In this document: piece by piece, positions 31,640 through 40,400 of the stretch
Layout of the letters: every line of letters begins with the position of its first letter
Numbering within the stretch: the stretch's first letter is position 1
NCBI RefSeq assembly: GCF_001975225.1
Contig: NZ_CP019445.1
Location: forward strand, 1,178,001 to 1,242,000
Direction of reading: 5' to 3'
Length of the DNA: 64,000 bases
DNA from: Kosakonia cowanii JCM 10956 = DSM 18146
Lineage (GTDB): Bacteria; Pseudomonadota; Gammaproteobacteria; Enterobacterales; Enterobacteriaceae
The notes under the pieces: generated by a model
What the model saw: the letters and a program-made list of their open reading frames with translations, nothing else
What the model was told of the DNA's origin: nothing
Databases searched by the model: none
Position numbers and translations under genes: made by a program

Positions 31640-32094
31640 ACACTCCCTCCTCCAGGCTGACACATTCTGATCCTCCCCCATGCAGAGACCACCACCCGCC
31701 ACTCACCGGCGCTGCTGCGCAGGCGAATATGCCCCGGCCAGGCGGTATTGCGTAAACCATAAAAACCGAGCGATGGCGTGACATCAGCCAGCGTAACGTC
31801 TGGCCAGGCCGGGCGCATCATTAACGCCTGCTGCGCTGAGCAACGCGCCGCCGGTGCGTTAAGCAAGCACCACTGCTCCCCCTCCCGCACGCTGTAAACA
31901 ACCTGCGACCGGTTGCGCCAGTTGGCCTCCTCCCGCAGGCGCTCAAGGAAATGGCGCGCCTGAAGGGCGGTTTGCCACAGCCGCTGCTGCGCTTGCCAGC
32001 TCTGCCAGCCGGAAATCCCCGCTGCGCTGAGAATGACAATCAGCGCCACGGCAACGAGGGTTTCAATCAATGTAAAGCCATCTTCTTTTTTCAT
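31633..32094 (-). CDS. ppdA: Prepilin-like protein PpdA
   Basis: PpdA is a 153-residue GspH/FimT-like pseudopilin (E. coli 156). It starts MKKEDG|FTLIETLVAVALIVILSAAG; the prepilin site, Phe and Glu5 are canonical. It heads the overlapping cluster ppdA-ppdB-ygdB-ppdC upstream of recC. The terminator of thyA lies 137 bases upstream, so a promoter in 32095-32230 is likely, though none stands out. Confidence 0.88.
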   Translation of the reverse strand: MKKEDGFTLIETLVAVALIVILSAAGISGWQSWQAQQRLWQTALQARHFLERLREEANWRNRSQVVYSVREGEQWCLLNAPAARCSAQQALMMRPAWPDVTLADVTPSLGFYGLRNTAWPGHIRLRSSAGEWRVVVSAWGRIRMCQPGGGSVC

Positions 32095-32230
32095 GGCGGC
32101 AGTCTGTCGTCGGGAGAAAAATTCGTCGAGGAGGAAAAGGCAGGTTTACGAGGCGTTACGCAAGGAAAAAAGAGGATTGCAGCGGGTTACATAAAGCCTG
32201 GAAGTTGTGCCGAAAAAGCGATTTGCAGGC

Positions 32231-32260
32231 AAAAAAAACCGGCACGTTAACGCGCCGGTT
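32231..32260 (-). terminator. Rho-independent terminator of thyA
   Basis: Read on the minus strand, AACCGGCGCG and CGTGCCGGTT pair around TTAA, followed by eight T in total. It is 18 bases after the thyA stop and separates thyA from ppdA. Confidence 0.88.
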
Positions 32261-32278
32261 GTGTCAGGCTGAGCGAGG

Positions 32279-33073
32279 TCAGATAGCGACCGGCGCTTTG
32301 ATCGCAGGATGCGGATCGTAGCCTTCGATTTCGAAGTCTTCGAAACGGTAATCAAACAGTGAAGCGGGTTTACGTTTGATTACCAGCTTCGGCAACGCGC
32401 GCGGCTCGCGGCTCAGTTGCAGATGCGTCTGCTCAAGGTGGTTGCTGTAGAGGTGCGTGTCGCCACCGGTCCAGACAAAGTCACCCGGCTCAAGATCACA
32501 CTGCTGCGCCATCATATGCACCAGCAACGCGTAGCTGGCGATATTGAACGGCAGACCGAGGAAGACGTCGCATGAACGCTGGTAGAGCTGGCAAGAGAGC
32601 TTGCCATCTGCCACATAGAACTGGAAAAAAGCGTGGCACGGGGCCAGTGCCATTTTATCCAGTTCGCCGACGTTCCACGCCGAAACGATAATGCGGCGCG
32701 AGTCCGGATCGTTTTTCAGCTGCTCAATGACCGTTGAAATCTGATCGATATGGCGACCATCCGGCGTTGGCCAGGCGCGCCACTGTTTGCCGTAGACAGG
32801 GCCCAGATCGCCATTTTCATCGGCCCATTCGTCCCAGATAGAGACCTTGTTCTCACGCAGGTAGGCAATGTTGGTATCGCCCTGCAGGAACCACAGCAGC
32901 TCATGAATAATTGAACGCAAATGGCAGCGCTTGGTGGTTACCAGCGGGAAGCCGTCCTGCAGATTAAAACGCATCTGATGGCCAAAAATAGACAGCGTGC
33001 CTGTCCCGGTGCGGTCATTTTTCGGGGTGCCTTCGTTAAGCACCTTTTGCATCAACTCTAAATACTGTTTCAT
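32279..33073 (-). CDS. thyA: Thymidylate synthase ThyA
   Basis: ThyA methylates dUMP to dTMP with methylenetetrahydrofolate. The 264 residues equal E. coli ThyA. The nucleophile Cys146 is in [10 protein letters not shown], the dUMP-binding RRIIVSAWN is at 126-134, and the C-terminus ends in KAPVAI as usual. It follows lgt by six bases, so lgt-thyA is one operon, ended by the hairpin at 32231-32260. Confidence 0.98.
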   Translation of the reverse strand: MKQYLELMQKVLNEGTPKNDRTGTGTLSIFGHQMRFNLQDGFPLVTTKRCHLRSIIHELLWFLQGDTNIAYLRENKVSIWDEWADENGDLGPVYGKQWRAWPTPDGRHIDQISTVIEQLKNDPDSRRIIVSAWNVGELDKMALAPCHAFFQFYVADGKLSCQLYQRSCDVFLGLPFNIASYALLVHMMAQQCDLEPGDFVWTGGDTHLYSNHLEQTHLQLSREPRALPKLVIKRKPASLFDYRFEDFEIEGYDPHPAIKAPVAI

Positions 33074-33079
33074 GGTTCC

Positions 33080-33955
33080 TCAGGAAACGTGTTGCGGCGA
33101 ACGATGGCGGTACGCCCAGATCATCATGATGCCGCCTGCAATAATCATCGGAATGGAGAGGATCTGCCCCATGCTGATGTACTGCACCCACTCGCCGGTA
33201 AACTGGGCATCGGGCTGGCGGAAAAACTCAACGATGATACGGAACGCGCCGTAGCCAATCAGGAACAGGCCGGAGACCGCGCCGGTCGGGCGAGGTTTAC
33301 GGATAAAGAGGTTAAGAATGATAAACAGCACCACGCCTTCCAGCGCCAGCTCATAGAGCTGGGACATGTGGCGCGGCAGAACGCCGTAGGTATCAAAAAT
33401 CGATTGCCACTCCGGATGAGAAGGCAGCAGCGCCATATCTTCCGCACGCGAGCCAGGGAACAGCATGGTGTATTTGAAGGAGGGATCGACACGGCCCCAG
33501 AGCTCGCCGTTAATAAAGTTACCCAGGCGACCGGCACCGAGGCCAAACGGGATCAGCGGCGCGATAAAGTCGGCGACCTGGAAGAAGCTGCGTTTGGTGC
33601 GTTTAGCAAAGATGATCATCACCACGATCACGCCGATTAAGCCGCCGTGGAAGGACATGCCGCCGTCCCATACGCGGAAGAGATAGAGCGGATCGTCGAG
33701 GAAGAGCGGGAAATTATAGAACAGCACGTAGCCGAGACGACCACCGAGGAACACCCCGAGGAAGCCTGCGTAGAGCAGGTTTTCAACTTCGTTTTTGGTC
33801 CAGCCGCTGTTCGGGCGGTTAGCCCGGCGGGTTGCCAGCCACATAGCGAAAACAAAACCGACCAGATACATCAGACCGTACCAGTGCAGGGATACGGGTC
33901 CGATGGAGAAAATCACCGGATCAAAATCCGGAAAATGCAGATAGCCACTGTTCAT
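33080..33955 (-). CDS. lgt: Prolipoprotein diacylglyceryl transferase Lgt
   Basis: Lgt transfers diacylglycerol from phosphatidylglycerol to the lipobox cysteine of prolipoproteins in the inner membrane. The 291-residue protein has seven predicted membrane helices. It carries His103 in SFHGGLIG and Arg143 in the signature [16 protein letters not shown], both essential in E. coli Lgt. It lies six bases upstream of thyA. The upstream 686 bases to ptsP contain a REP array, so any ptsP read-through into lgt must cross it; a local promoter near 34040-34060 (TATGAT on the minus strand) is possible. Confidence 0.97.
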   Translation of the reverse strand: MNSGYLHFPDFDPVIFSIGPVSLHWYGLMYLVGFVFAMWLATRRANRPNSGWTKNEVENLLYAGFLGVFLGGRLGYVLFYNFPLFLDDPLYLFRVWDGGMSFHGGLIGVIVVMIIFAKRTKRSFFQVADFIAPLIPFGLGAGRLGNFINGELWGRVDPSFKYTMLFPGSRAEDMALLPSHPEWQSIFDTYGVLPRHMSQLYELALEGVVLFIILNLFIRKPRPTGAVSGLFLIGYGAFRIIVEFFRQPDAQFTGEWVQYISMGQILSIPMIIAGGIMMIWAYRHRSPQHVS

Positions 33956-34138
33956 CTGTCACCACAACTTGTTGTTATTCCGCCGAAAGTGGACAGCGGT
34001 ACACCGACGCGGTCGCGCCTGGCGGCCGCTCCAAAGCTGCGAATCATAGCATAAGGCACACCAGGCAGGTTGCCGCTATGTTGTAAAAGTTATGTATAAA
34101 CGAAACGGGTGCAGGCGGAGGTTCTGCGCAGAGCCCTT

Positions 34139-34518
34139 GCCGGATGGCGCTTACGCTTATCCGGCCTACAGATGCTTCAGGCCTGGTGCGTAACCTTTGC
34201 CGGATGGCGCTGCGCTTATCCGGCCTACGAAAGGCTAAGCACGGTGCGCAGCCTCTGCCGGATGGCGCTGCGCTTATCCGGCCTACGAAAGACAAAGCCC
34301 GATGCGTAACCTTTGCCGGATGGCGCTGCGCTTATCCGGCCTACAAAAGGCAAAGCACGGTGCGTAACCTCTGCCGGATGGCGCTGCGCTTATCCGGCCT
34401 ACGAACGGCTAAGCCCAGTGCGTAACCTCTGCCGAATGGCGCTGCGCTTATCCGGCCTACAAACGGCAAAGCACGGTGCGCAACCTCTGCCGGATGGCGC
34501 TGCGCTTATCCGGCCTAC
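34139..34518 (+). repeat. Tandem array of seven same-orientation REP units, 58-base period
   Basis: Seven copies of GCCGGATGGCGCTGCGCTTA followed by TCCGGCCTAC begin at 34139, 34199, 34257, 34315, 34373, 34431 and 34489. The first step is 60 bases and the other five are exactly 58. Each unit is a REP palindrome of about 30 bases followed by a near-identical spacer of about 28 bases (pattern RAAVGVYAAGCMCRGTGCG). The sixth copy has GAATGG for GGATGG. All point the same way, unlike ordinary alternating BIMEs, and the spacers repeat too. The gap 33956-34641 holds nothing else except the items listed next. Confidence 0.92.
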
Positions 34519-34558
34519 AAAACAATGCTTATGCGGCCACCGAAGAAGGTCTGCCCTG

Positions 34559-34593
34559 GTAGGCCTGATAAGGCGAAGCCGCCATCAGGCATT
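34559..34593 (-). repeat. Single diverged REP in opposite orientation
   Basis: GTAGGCCTGATAAGGCGAAG followed by CCGCCATCAGGCATT is a REP palindrome facing the array. It uses the CTGAT/ATCAG variant instead of CGGAT/ATCCG, so it belongs to another REP subclass. Confidence 0.8.
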
Positions 34594-34596
34594 ATG

Positions 34597-34625
34597 CCCA
34601 CAGAGCCGAAGACCGGCTCTGTGGG
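34597..34625 (-). terminator. Strong hairpin at the end of ptsP
   Basis: CCCACAGAGCCG and CGGCTCTGTGGG form a perfect 12-base stem with a 5-base loop, 16 bases after the ptsP stop. There is no T-tract, so it may protect the 3' end or work with another factor rather than terminate by itself. Confidence 0.6.
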
Positions 34626-34641
34626 AATACTAAACCGTCGC

Positions 34642-36888
34642 TTAAATCCCGCCGCGGATCAGCCCGCCGAGGCCGCGCCTCTCCATAAATGCGGCAATCT
34701 GGTGGCGCACTTCGGTTGTCAGCTGGGACTCCAGCGCACGCTGTGCCAGCGCCTGGACCTCTTCGCAATCAATGCGGCGCAGCAAATATTTGATACGCGC
34801 CACCGAGCGACCATTCATGGAAAGATGCCGGTAGCCCATGCCAATCAATAGCGCGACGCACATCGGATCGCCGGCCATTTCTCCGCATAAACAGAGATCG
34901 ATCCCCAGCCGTTCAGCTTCGCCTGAAATCATCGCCAGCGCGCGCAGCACCGCCGGGTGCAGGCTGTCATACATATTCGCTACACGGGTATTGTTACGAT
35001 CGACAGCAAGAATGTATTGGGTTAAGTCATTAGTGCCGACAGAGATAAAATCGACGCGGTTAACCAGGTGCGACAGCATAAACACCATCGAGGGGACTTC
35101 CAGCATCACGCCAATGCGCGGTTTCGGAATGGCATAACCGATCATCTCTTCCACTTCCCGCCCGGCACGCTCAATCAGCCTGCGCGCCTCATCCACCTCA
35201 TCAATGCTGGTGATCATCGGCAGCAGAATGCTGAGGTTGCCGGTTGCAGCGTTTGCCCGCAGCATTGCGCGCACCTGGATCAGGAAGATCTCCGGCTGAT
35301 CGAGGGTAATACGAATGCCACGCCAGCCAAGGCAGGGGTTCTCTTCGCTTATCGGCATATAGGGTAGCTGCTTGTCGGCGCCGACATCCAGCGTACGCAG
35401 CGTCACTGGCTTGTCGTTAAACATCTGCAACATGCCCTGATACTGCGCCACCTGCTCCTCTTCGGAGGGAAAACCACTTTGCAACATAAAGGGAATTTCG
35501 GTGCGGTAGAGCCCAATGCCGTCGATTCGCTTGCCCAGCTTCTCTTCATGGGCAGGGCTTAACCCGGCGTTGAGCATCACTTTAACTCGCTCGCCGCTGC
35601 TTAAGCGGGCTTCGAGGTTGACGTCATCTTCGGCAAGACGGCTTAACTCATTCTCTTCCGTGATGAGACGCTGGTACTCCTGCAGCAGTACCGGCTCAGG
35701 ATCGACCAGCAGTTCGCCACGATAGCCATCAACGATCAGCGTCCGCCGATGCAGCGCTGAAGGCTGAATATCGGCCCCCATAACCGTAGGAATGCCCAGC
35801 GCGCGCACCATAATCGCGGCATGGGAGTTGGAGGCGCCATCGCGCACCACCACGCCCGCCAGCCTGTCATGGGGCAACTCGGCAAGCGTCGTTGCAGAGA
35901 GTTCGTCTGCCACCAGCACGAAGCGTTCCGGCCAGCTATTTGGCCCCTGAATATTGTCATCAAGATGGAACAGCAGGCGCTGGCCGAGAGCGCGCAGATC
36001 GCCCGCGCGCTCTTTCAGATAGCCATCACTGAGGGCGGCAAACTGCGCGGCAAAGCTCTCAATAACGGTTTTTACCGCCCACTCGGCGACCACACCGCGG
36101 TCGACCTCTTCAAACAGCTCGCGGCGAAGACGCGCATCGGAGAGCAGGTGCGAATAGAGGTCAAAGATCGCCGCCGTCTCTTTTTGCGCGCCGGCGGAGA
36201 AGCGTTTGCTGTAGCGACGAAACTCATTCGCCGCCTCTTCCAGCGCGGTCGTTAACCTTTCCCGCTCAAGAGAGGTATCCAGCGTCGAGGCCGGGTAAAC
36301 CTGCTCCATCAACGGCAGCGTTTGATCCATCCACCCTTCGGCAATCGCCACGCCGGACGAGGCCGGCAGCGCACGAATACGGGTCTGACGATACTGGCCA
36401 AACAGGGCGGTTAGCTGAGACTGGGAAAGAATACCCGCCATCTGGGTGGCGAGGGTAACAAGGAAGGACTCTTCGCTCTCGTCGTACTGGCGAATTTCGC
36501 GCTGCTGCACCACCAGTACGCCAAGCAACTGGCGGCGCTGAATGATCGGCACACCAAGAAAAGCGCGAAACCGCTCCTCTTTCACCGAGGGGATAAATTT
36601 AAAGCTGGGGTGTTTTTGCGCGTCGGCAAGGTTGATAGGCTCCGCCAGCCTGCCTACCAGGCCGACGATACCTTGATCGAATGCGAGCGTAACAGTGCGG
36701 CCGCGCGGCTTTTTCAAACCGCGCGTCGCCATAAGATAGAAACAGCGCCTGTCGTGATCTGCGAGATAGACCGAACATACTTCGGTTTCCATCGCCAGAC
36801 AAACGTCGGTAACCAGTATCTCCAGCGCTTCGTTAAGACGTGGCGCGCTGGCAACTTTCTCAACAATCTCTCGCAGTCGGGTGAGCAT
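34642..36888 (-). CDS. ptsP: Phosphoenolpyruvate-protein phosphotransferase PtsP (EI-Ntr)
   Basis: PtsP starts the nitrogen-related phosphorelay, passing phosphate from PEP to NPr and then EIIA-Ntr. The 748 residues equal E. coli PtsP. An N-terminal GAF domain (about 1-165) senses metabolites. The phospho-histidine domain carries His356 in GASNSHAAIM, and the C-terminal PEP-binding domain has the motifs GIGLYRTEIPF and LCGEMAGDP. It lies 12 bases after rppH, with which it is co-transcribed in E. coli. Confidence 0.97.
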   Translation of the reverse strand: MLTRLREIVEKVASAPRLNEALEILVTDVCLAMETEVCSVYLADHDRRCFYLMATRGLKKPRGRTVTLAFDQGIVGLVGRLAEPINLADAQKHPSFKFIPSVKEERFRAFLGVPIIQRRQLLGVLVVQQREIRQYDESEESFLVTLATQMAGILSQSQLTALFGQYRQTRIRALPASSGVAIAEGWMDQTLPLMEQVYPASTLDTSLERERLTTALEEAANEFRRYSKRFSAGAQKETAAIFDLYSHLLSDARLRRELFEEVDRGVVAEWAVKTVIESFAAQFAALSDGYLKERAGDLRALGQRLLFHLDDNIQGPNSWPERFVLVADELSATTLAELPHDRLAGVVVRDGASNSHAAIMVRALGIPTVMGADIQPSALHRRTLIVDGYRGELLVDPEPVLLQEYQRLITEENELSRLAEDDVNLEARLSSGERVKVMLNAGLSPAHEEKLGKRIDGIGLYRTEIPFMLQSGFPSEEEQVAQYQGMLQMFNDKPVTLRTLDVGADKQLPYMPISEENPCLGWRGIRITLDQPEIFLIQVRAMLRANAATGNLSILLPMITSIDEVDEARRLIERAGREVEEMIGYAIPKPRIGVMLEVPSMVFMLSHLVNRVDFISVGTNDLTQYILAVDRNNTRVANMYDSLHPAVLRALAMISGEAERLGIDLCLCGEMAGDPMCVALLIGMGYRHLSMNGRSVARIKYLLRRIDCEEVQALAQRALESQLTTEVRHQIAAFMERRGLGGLIRGGI

Positions 36889-36900
36889 AATGTGGGTGGC

Positions 36901-37431
36901 TTAACCTCGTTTCCGTCGCCAGGCAGGCGCGCTTTGCGGCTTCACAGGGGTCTCCTGAAGCGCCAGCACAGCGGCTGCAAACTCTTTCATCACCCGCCGG
37001 TAGACGTCGCGTTTAAACGACACAACCTGGCGAACAGGATACCAGTAGCTCACCCAACGCCAGCCATCAAACTCGGGTGTACTGCTGGTTTGCATATTGA
37101 TATCGCTGTCGTTGCTCATCAACTGCAAAAGAAACCATTTCTGTTTCTGGCCGATGCAAACCGGCTTTGTGTCCCAACGCACCAAACGTTTCGGTAACTT
37201 GTAACGCAACCAGTTACGGGTAGAAGCAAGGATACGAACATCTTTACGACTTAAGCCCACTTCCTCGAACAGCTCCCGGTACATGGCCTGCTCCGGAGAT
37301 TCTCCAGGATTGATTCCCCCCTGGGGAAACTGCCATGAGTGCTGTCCGAAGCGTTTGGCCCACATGACCTGACCCTGTCGATTACAGATTACGATTCCCA
37401 CATTTGGGCGGTAGCCATCGTCATCAATCAC
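36901..37431 (-). CDS. rppH: RNA pyrophosphohydrolase RppH
   Basis: RppH removes pyrophosphate from 5' ends of mRNA and so opens them to RNase E decay. The 176 residues equal E. coli RppH. The Nudix box spans about residues 38-60 ([20 protein letters not shown]), with the metal-binding glutamates at 53, 56 and 57. The start is GTG, giving [12 protein letters not shown]. The basic tail WRRKRG is conserved. It is divergent from mutH across a 680-base gap that holds DARS2. Confidence 0.97.
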   Translation of the reverse strand: MIDDDGYRPNVGIVICNRQGQVMWAKRFGQHSWQFPQGGINPGESPEQAMYRELFEEVGLSRKDVRILASTRNWLRYKLPKRLVRWDTKPVCIGQKQKWFLLQLMSNDSDINMQTSSTPEFDGWRWVSYWYPVRQVVSFKRDVYRRVMKEFAAAVLALQETPVKPQSAPAWRRKRG

Positions 37432-37579
37432 CGGACTACCTCAAAATAAACCTGAATAAAGCGATTGTTTCACACTCCCGGAAAACGGTAAACCACTCTA
37501 TGACAGGGATATAAACGAATAACAATTGAATAACTCACAGTTATCATCACACTTATAAACAGACCCGCATCACGCCGAG

Positions 37580-37930
37580 GGGTTTTATTCACCTTTTCTG
37601 TGGATAGAGTTGTGAAGAAGTATGGAATTACCCAGGGAAAACCCAGAGTAGTCTGAATAATGGCTTAAGATGCGCAAAAAATTACTCTCCGTAATTCATT
37701 GGTTTAGTGCATCGAAAACCCCTTTCCGCTGCCGTTTTGTGACGATCGTCACGCTTAGGATCCTGGCGTTGATGAAAGATCGAGCAGAGCCGAATTTATC
37801 CACAGATTATGCCACTAAGTTAGGCACATTTTGTGCAAAAATTCGATTTTGCTCCCGCGTCAAGGCTGTAAATGGAAACAGTAGTCGTGGTTATTCCCAC
37901 TTATCCCACTTTTCTGTGGATAACAGGGTG
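37580..37930. promoter_or_regulatory. Probable DnaA-reactivating sequence DARS2 (DnaA-box cluster)
   Basis: In E. coli DARS2 lies between mutH and rppH (ygdP); it promotes nucleotide exchange on ADP-DnaA and so helps time replication. Here the same 680-base gap holds perfect DnaA boxes TTATCCACA at 37796-37804 and, inverted, at 37915-37923. There is a TTTTGCACA-type box inverted at 37832-37840, an 8-of-9 box inverted at 37599-37607 and a weaker one at 37585-37593. GATC sites occur at about 37744, 37760, 37778 and 37933. The inverted pair 37796/37832 is the likely core. IHF and Fis sites are expected but could not be placed. The rest of 37432-38111 is AT-rich and holds the rppH and mutH promoters. 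Confidence 0.85.
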
Positions 37931-38111
37931 TAAGATCCTGTTCATTGTCAGTGACCAGATTTGGAAAACCTCGCGCCCTGTTGCGCAACACGCGAAGCGC
38001 TCTGCTAAATTAGCTTATAAATCATTGCATTGCTCTTTTTTCCCTGAACACGATAAACTTCTGCCGTGCGGTGGAAAACTGCTGTCTATTTTTTAACCAA
38101 AAGGTTTTAGC

Positions 38112-38804
38112 ATGTGTGTAATCGCCCCTCTCACCTCTCCACCCGAAACTGAAGCGCAGCTGCTGGCGCAGGCGCAGCGGCTGGCAGGCTATACGTTAGG
38201 CGAGCTGGCTGAACTGGCCGGAATGCCGACGCCGCGCGATCTGAAGCGCGACAAAGGGTGGATCGGCGTGCTGCTGGAGCGCTGGCTGGGAGCGAGCGCA
38301 GGCAGTAAGCCGGAGCAGGATTTTGCGGCGCTGGGCGTGGAGCTGAAAACTATCCCGATAGATCCGCTGGGCGGTCCGCTGGAAACCACCTTTGTCTGCG
38401 TAGCACCGCTAACCGGCAACACAGGAGTGGTGTGGGAAACCAGCCATGTCCGCCATAAGCTTAAGCGCGTCCTGTGGGTACCTGTCGAGGGATCGCGCAC
38501 CATTCCCCTTGCTGAGCGTCGGGTGGGATCGCCGCTGCTCTGGAGCCCGGACGCCGATGAGGAGCAGCAGTTGCGCCAGGACTGGGAAGAGTTAATGGAT
38601 CTGATTGTGCTCGGCCAGGTCACGCGCATTACCGCCCGTCATGGTGAAGTGCTGCAGCTGCGCCCGAAAGCGGCCAACAGTAAAGCGTTAACCGAAGCCA
38701 TCGGCGAGCACGGCGAGCCGATTCTGACCCTGCCGCGCGGTTTTTATTTGAAAAAGAACTTTACCCGTGCGCTGCTTGCGCGCCATTTTGCGTTATCGAC
38801 CTAG
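38112..38804 (+). CDS. mutH: DNA mismatch repair endonuclease MutH
   Basis: MutH nicks the unmethylated strand at hemimethylated GATC sites after activation by MutS and MutL. The 230-residue protein (E. coli 229) keeps the catalytic triad Asp70, Glu77 and Lys79 in [15 protein letters not shown]. The first seven residues, MCVIAPL, differ from E. coli, then the match is close. It is divergent from rppH. The usual next gene ygdQ is missing and ygdR follows after 200 bases. Confidence 0.96.
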   Translation: MCVIAPLTSPPETEAQLLAQAQRLAGYTLGELAELAGMPTPRDLKRDKGWIGVLLERWLGASAGSKPEQDFAALGVELKTIPIDPLGGPLETTFVCVAPLTGNTGVVWETSHVRHKLKRVLWVPVEGSRTIPLAERRVGSPLLWSPDADEEQQLRQDWEELMDLIVLGQVTRITARHGEVLQLRPKAANSKALTEAIGEHGEPILTLPRGFYLKKNFTRALLARHFALST

Positions 38805-38828
38805 TCTGTTTTTAGCCACTAAATCACC

Positions 38829-38872
38829 GCGTTTCGCTGCGTAACAGCGTGCACCTGCGCTTAACGAAACGC
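38829..38872. other. Nested hairpin in the mutH-ygdR gap
   Basis: GCGTTTCG (38829-38836) and CGAAACGC (38865-38872) form a perfect 8-base inverted repeat, and the loop contains a smaller stem, CGCTG with CAGCG. There is no T-tract. It lies 25 bases after mutH, in the gap where E. coli has ygdQ, and could be a mutH 3'-end structure. Confidence 0.5.
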
Positions 38873-39004
38873 CCTCGTCTTATAACGGTGTAATTGGCGG
38901 TTTGCGCCCTCTCAGCAATAATTTTCAGATAATCCCGCTTTTTCATCGCATAAGGGCACGTTATTACTACACTTCTGTGAGGAAAAGCCGAGAGGATACG
39001 AACG

Positions 39005-39223
39005 ATGAAGAAGTGGGCAGTGATTATTTCCGCGGTCGGGCTGGCATGTGCCGTCAGCGGTTGCAGCAGCGATTATGTAATGTCGACCAAAGACGGCAGA
39101 ATGATTCTGACGGATGGTAAGCCGCAGATTGATGATGACACCGGGCTGGTGAGCTATCACGATCAGCAGGGCAACAAAATGCAGATTAACCGCGATGACG
39201 TATCCCAGATTATTGAGCGTTAA
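39005..39223 (+). CDS. ygdR: YgdR small lipoprotein (DUF903)
   Basis: This 72-residue lipoprotein of unknown function has the signal [19 protein letters not shown] and lipidated Cys20. The mature part carries the DUF903 motif [21 protein letters not shown]. It is a paralogue of YgdI (11158-11385), with the same signal length and domain. The start at 39005 has AGAGGATACGA in front. A clear terminator follows 10 bases after the stop. Confidence 0.93.
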   Translation: MKKWAVIISAVGLACAVSGCSSDYVMSTKDGRMILTDGKPQIDDDTGLVSYHDQQGNKMQINRDDVSQIIER

Positions 39224-39233
39224 AAATTCCCTA

Positions 39234-39272
39234 TAAAGGTCAGTAACCTGCTGGCCTTTAATCCATTTTTTC
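39234..39272 (+). terminator. Rho-independent terminator of ygdR
   Basis: TAAAGGTCAG pairs with CTGGCCTTTA (one G-T pair) around a 7-base loop, followed by ATCCA and six T. Confidence 0.8.
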
Positions 39273-39356
39273 CTTTCCCTTTTGCTTCCCCTCTGCCATG
39301 GTTATATTCCTTTGTCAGCTCAACTGACGTGGCATGTTTGTTTAAGGAAGCCGGCT

Positions 39357-40397
39357 ATGCACTATCACCGTATCCCCCACAGTTCGCTTGAAATAAGCAC
39401 CCTCGGGCTGGGCACAATGACGTTTGGTGAACAAAACAGCGAAGCCGACGCCCATGCACAGCTTGATTACGCAGTCAGCCAGGGCATTAACCTGATTGAT
39501 GTCGCAGAGATGTACCCCGTCCCTCCGCGCCCGGAAACCCAGGGCCTGACGGAAACCTACGTCGGCAACTGGCTGGCGAAACGCAACAACCGCGAAAAAC
39601 TGGTTATCGCCTCGAAAGTGAGCGGCCCGAGCCGCAACAGCGATAGCGGCATTCGCCCGAACCAGGCACTCGATCGCAAAAATATCCGCGCCGCGCTTGA
39701 TGAGAGCCTCAAGCGCCTGCAAACCGACTATCTCGATCTCTACCAGGTTCACTGGCCGCAGCGCCAGACCAACTGCTTTGGCAAGCTGGGCTACAGCTGG
39801 GTTGAGAGCGCGCCGGTCATCACCTTACTGGAAACGCTGGAAGCCCTTACCGAGTGCCAGCGCGCCGGTAAAATCCGCTATATCGGTGTCTCGAACGAAA
39901 CGGCGTTTGGCGTGATGCGTTACCTGCAACTGGCGGAGAAGCACGAGCTGCCGCGCATTGTGACGATCCAGAACCCCTACAGCTTGCTGAACCGCAGCTT
40001 TGAGGTGGGTCTGGCGGAAGTGAGCCAGTATGAGGGCGTTGAACTGCTGGCCTACTCCTGCCTGGCGTTTGGTACGCTGACCGGCAAATACCTGAACGGT
40101 GCGAAACCGGCAGGTGCACGCAATACGCTGTTCAGCCGCTTTACCCGTTACAGCAGCGAGCAGTCACAAAAAGCGGTAGCGGCCTATGTCGATATTGCGA
40201 AACGGCACAATCTCGATCCGGCGCAGATGGCGCTGGCCTTCGTGCGTCGTCAGCCCTTCGTCGCCAGCACCCTGCTGGGCGCGACGACGATGGAGCAGCT
40301 GAAAACCAACGTTGAGAGCCTGCATCTGGATTTGAGCGATGAGGTGATCGCGGAGATCGAGGCGGTGCATCAGGTCTACACCTACCCCGCTCCGTAA
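39357..40397 (+). CDS. tas: Aldo-keto reductase family protein Tas
   Basis: Tas is an NADP(H)-dependent aldo-keto reductase of 346 residues, the E. coli length. It was found as a suppressor of tyrosine auxotrophy in starved cells; its natural substrate is not known. The start MHYHRIPHSSLEIS is conserved and has AAGGAAG in front; the open frame upstream is not. The N-terminal LGLGTMTFG and the catalytic region with AEMYPVPPRPETQG and KVSGPSRNS are typical. It is convergent with lplT, only three bases apart. Confidence 0.94.
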   Translation: MHYHRIPHSSLEISTLGLGTMTFGEQNSEADAHAQLDYAVSQGINLIDVAEMYPVPPRPETQGLTETYVGNWLAKRNNREKLVIASKVSGPSRNSDSGIRPNQALDRKNIRAALDESLKRLQTDYLDLYQVHWPQRQTNCFGKLGYSWVESAPVITLLETLEALTECQRAGKIRYIGVSNETAFGVMRYLQLAEKHELPRIVTIQNPYSLLNRSFEVGLAEVSQYEGVELLAYSCLAFGTLTGKYLNGAKPAGARNTLFSRFTRYSSEQSQKAVAAYVDIAKRHNLDPAQMALAFVRRQPFVASTLLGATTMEQLKTNVESLHLDLSDEVIAEIEAVHQVYTYPAP

Positions 40398-40400
40398 AAC

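Noticed and set aside
34109..34633. Open frames and a CRISPR-like look of the repeats between lgt and ptsP
   Set aside because: The repeats are REP palindromes and the spacers are near-identical to each other, unlike CRISPR spacers. The frames are artefacts of the 58-base period.
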